Shown piece after piece: positions 5,716 to 5,721 of a DNA stretch of 5,721 nt. The DNA lies in assembly GCA_947627825.1 (NCBI GenBank), contig CANQXO010000083.1, positions 1 to 5,721 on the forward strand, read 5' to 3'. The position numbers and the translations under genes were made by a program. The notes under the pieces were generated by a model. It had not been told where the DNA came from and searched no databases. It saw nothing but the letters and a program-made list of their open reading frames with translations. Source of the stretch: an uncultured Clostridia bacterium (lineage in GTDB: Bacteria; Bacillota_A; Clostridia; TANB77; CAG-508). Numbering within the stretch: position 1 is the stretch's first letter; each line of letters starts with the position of its first letter.

Positions 5716-5721
5716 AATACT

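Overview
The window comes from a very AT-rich, low-GC Gram-positive-type genome. It is probably an uncultured or gut clostridial lineage (class Clostridia or a near relative). The grounds are the strong AT bias in all codon positions, AGGAGG/GAGGTGAT-type ribosome binding sites, a G5 + SH3 + glucosaminidase cell-wall hydrolase, and use of GTG and TTG starts. Assignment below class level is not possible from the sequence alone. All genes lie on the minus strand, so transcription runs from high to low coordinates. No tRNA, rRNA, CRISPR array, transposase or integrase was seen.

Layout in order of transcription: (1) 5715-4483, a membrane-anchored peptidoglycan hydrolase (one TM helix, G5 domain, SH3 domain, GH73-type glucosaminidase). 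(2) 4482-4416, an intergenic gap holding a well-formed sigma-A promoter (TTGATA, 17 bp, TATGAT) and a strong AAGGAGG site. (3) 4415-4002, a 137-residue protein with a signal peptide and two TM segments, whose layout resembles small VirB2/TrbC-type pilin subunits; its function is unknown. (4) 3997-1271, a 908-residue protein laid out like CpaE/TadZ: a degenerate receiver domain at the N-terminus and a ParA/MinD-like P-loop domain at the C-terminus. Between them is a linker of about 340 residues, rich in Asn and Gln, that carries two AT-hook motifs and a 30-bp (10-residue) tandem repeat. (5) 1251-79, a membrane-anchored GAF + degenerate GGDEF protein. (6) 39-1, the first codons of a further gene that runs off the window.

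Genes 3 to 6 are tightly spaced (gaps of 4, 19 and about 39-45 bp) and probably form one operon from the promoter at 4446-4474. The combination of a wall hydrolase, a small exported two-TM protein, a CpaE/TadZ-like positioning ATPase relative and an inner-membrane GAF/pseudo-GGDEF protein suggests the start of an envelope-spanning apparatus, such as a Tad-like pilus or a type IV secretion or conjugation-like machine. The decisive motor ATPases (TadA/VirB11, VirB4) would lie outside the window, so this remains an inference. The most unusual element is gene 4. It pairs a ParA-like domain that seems to have lost its Walker A lysine with two textbook AT-hooks and a prion-like linker. Together with the inactive GGDEF partner, this suggests a scaffold or positioning module rather than ordinary enzymes.
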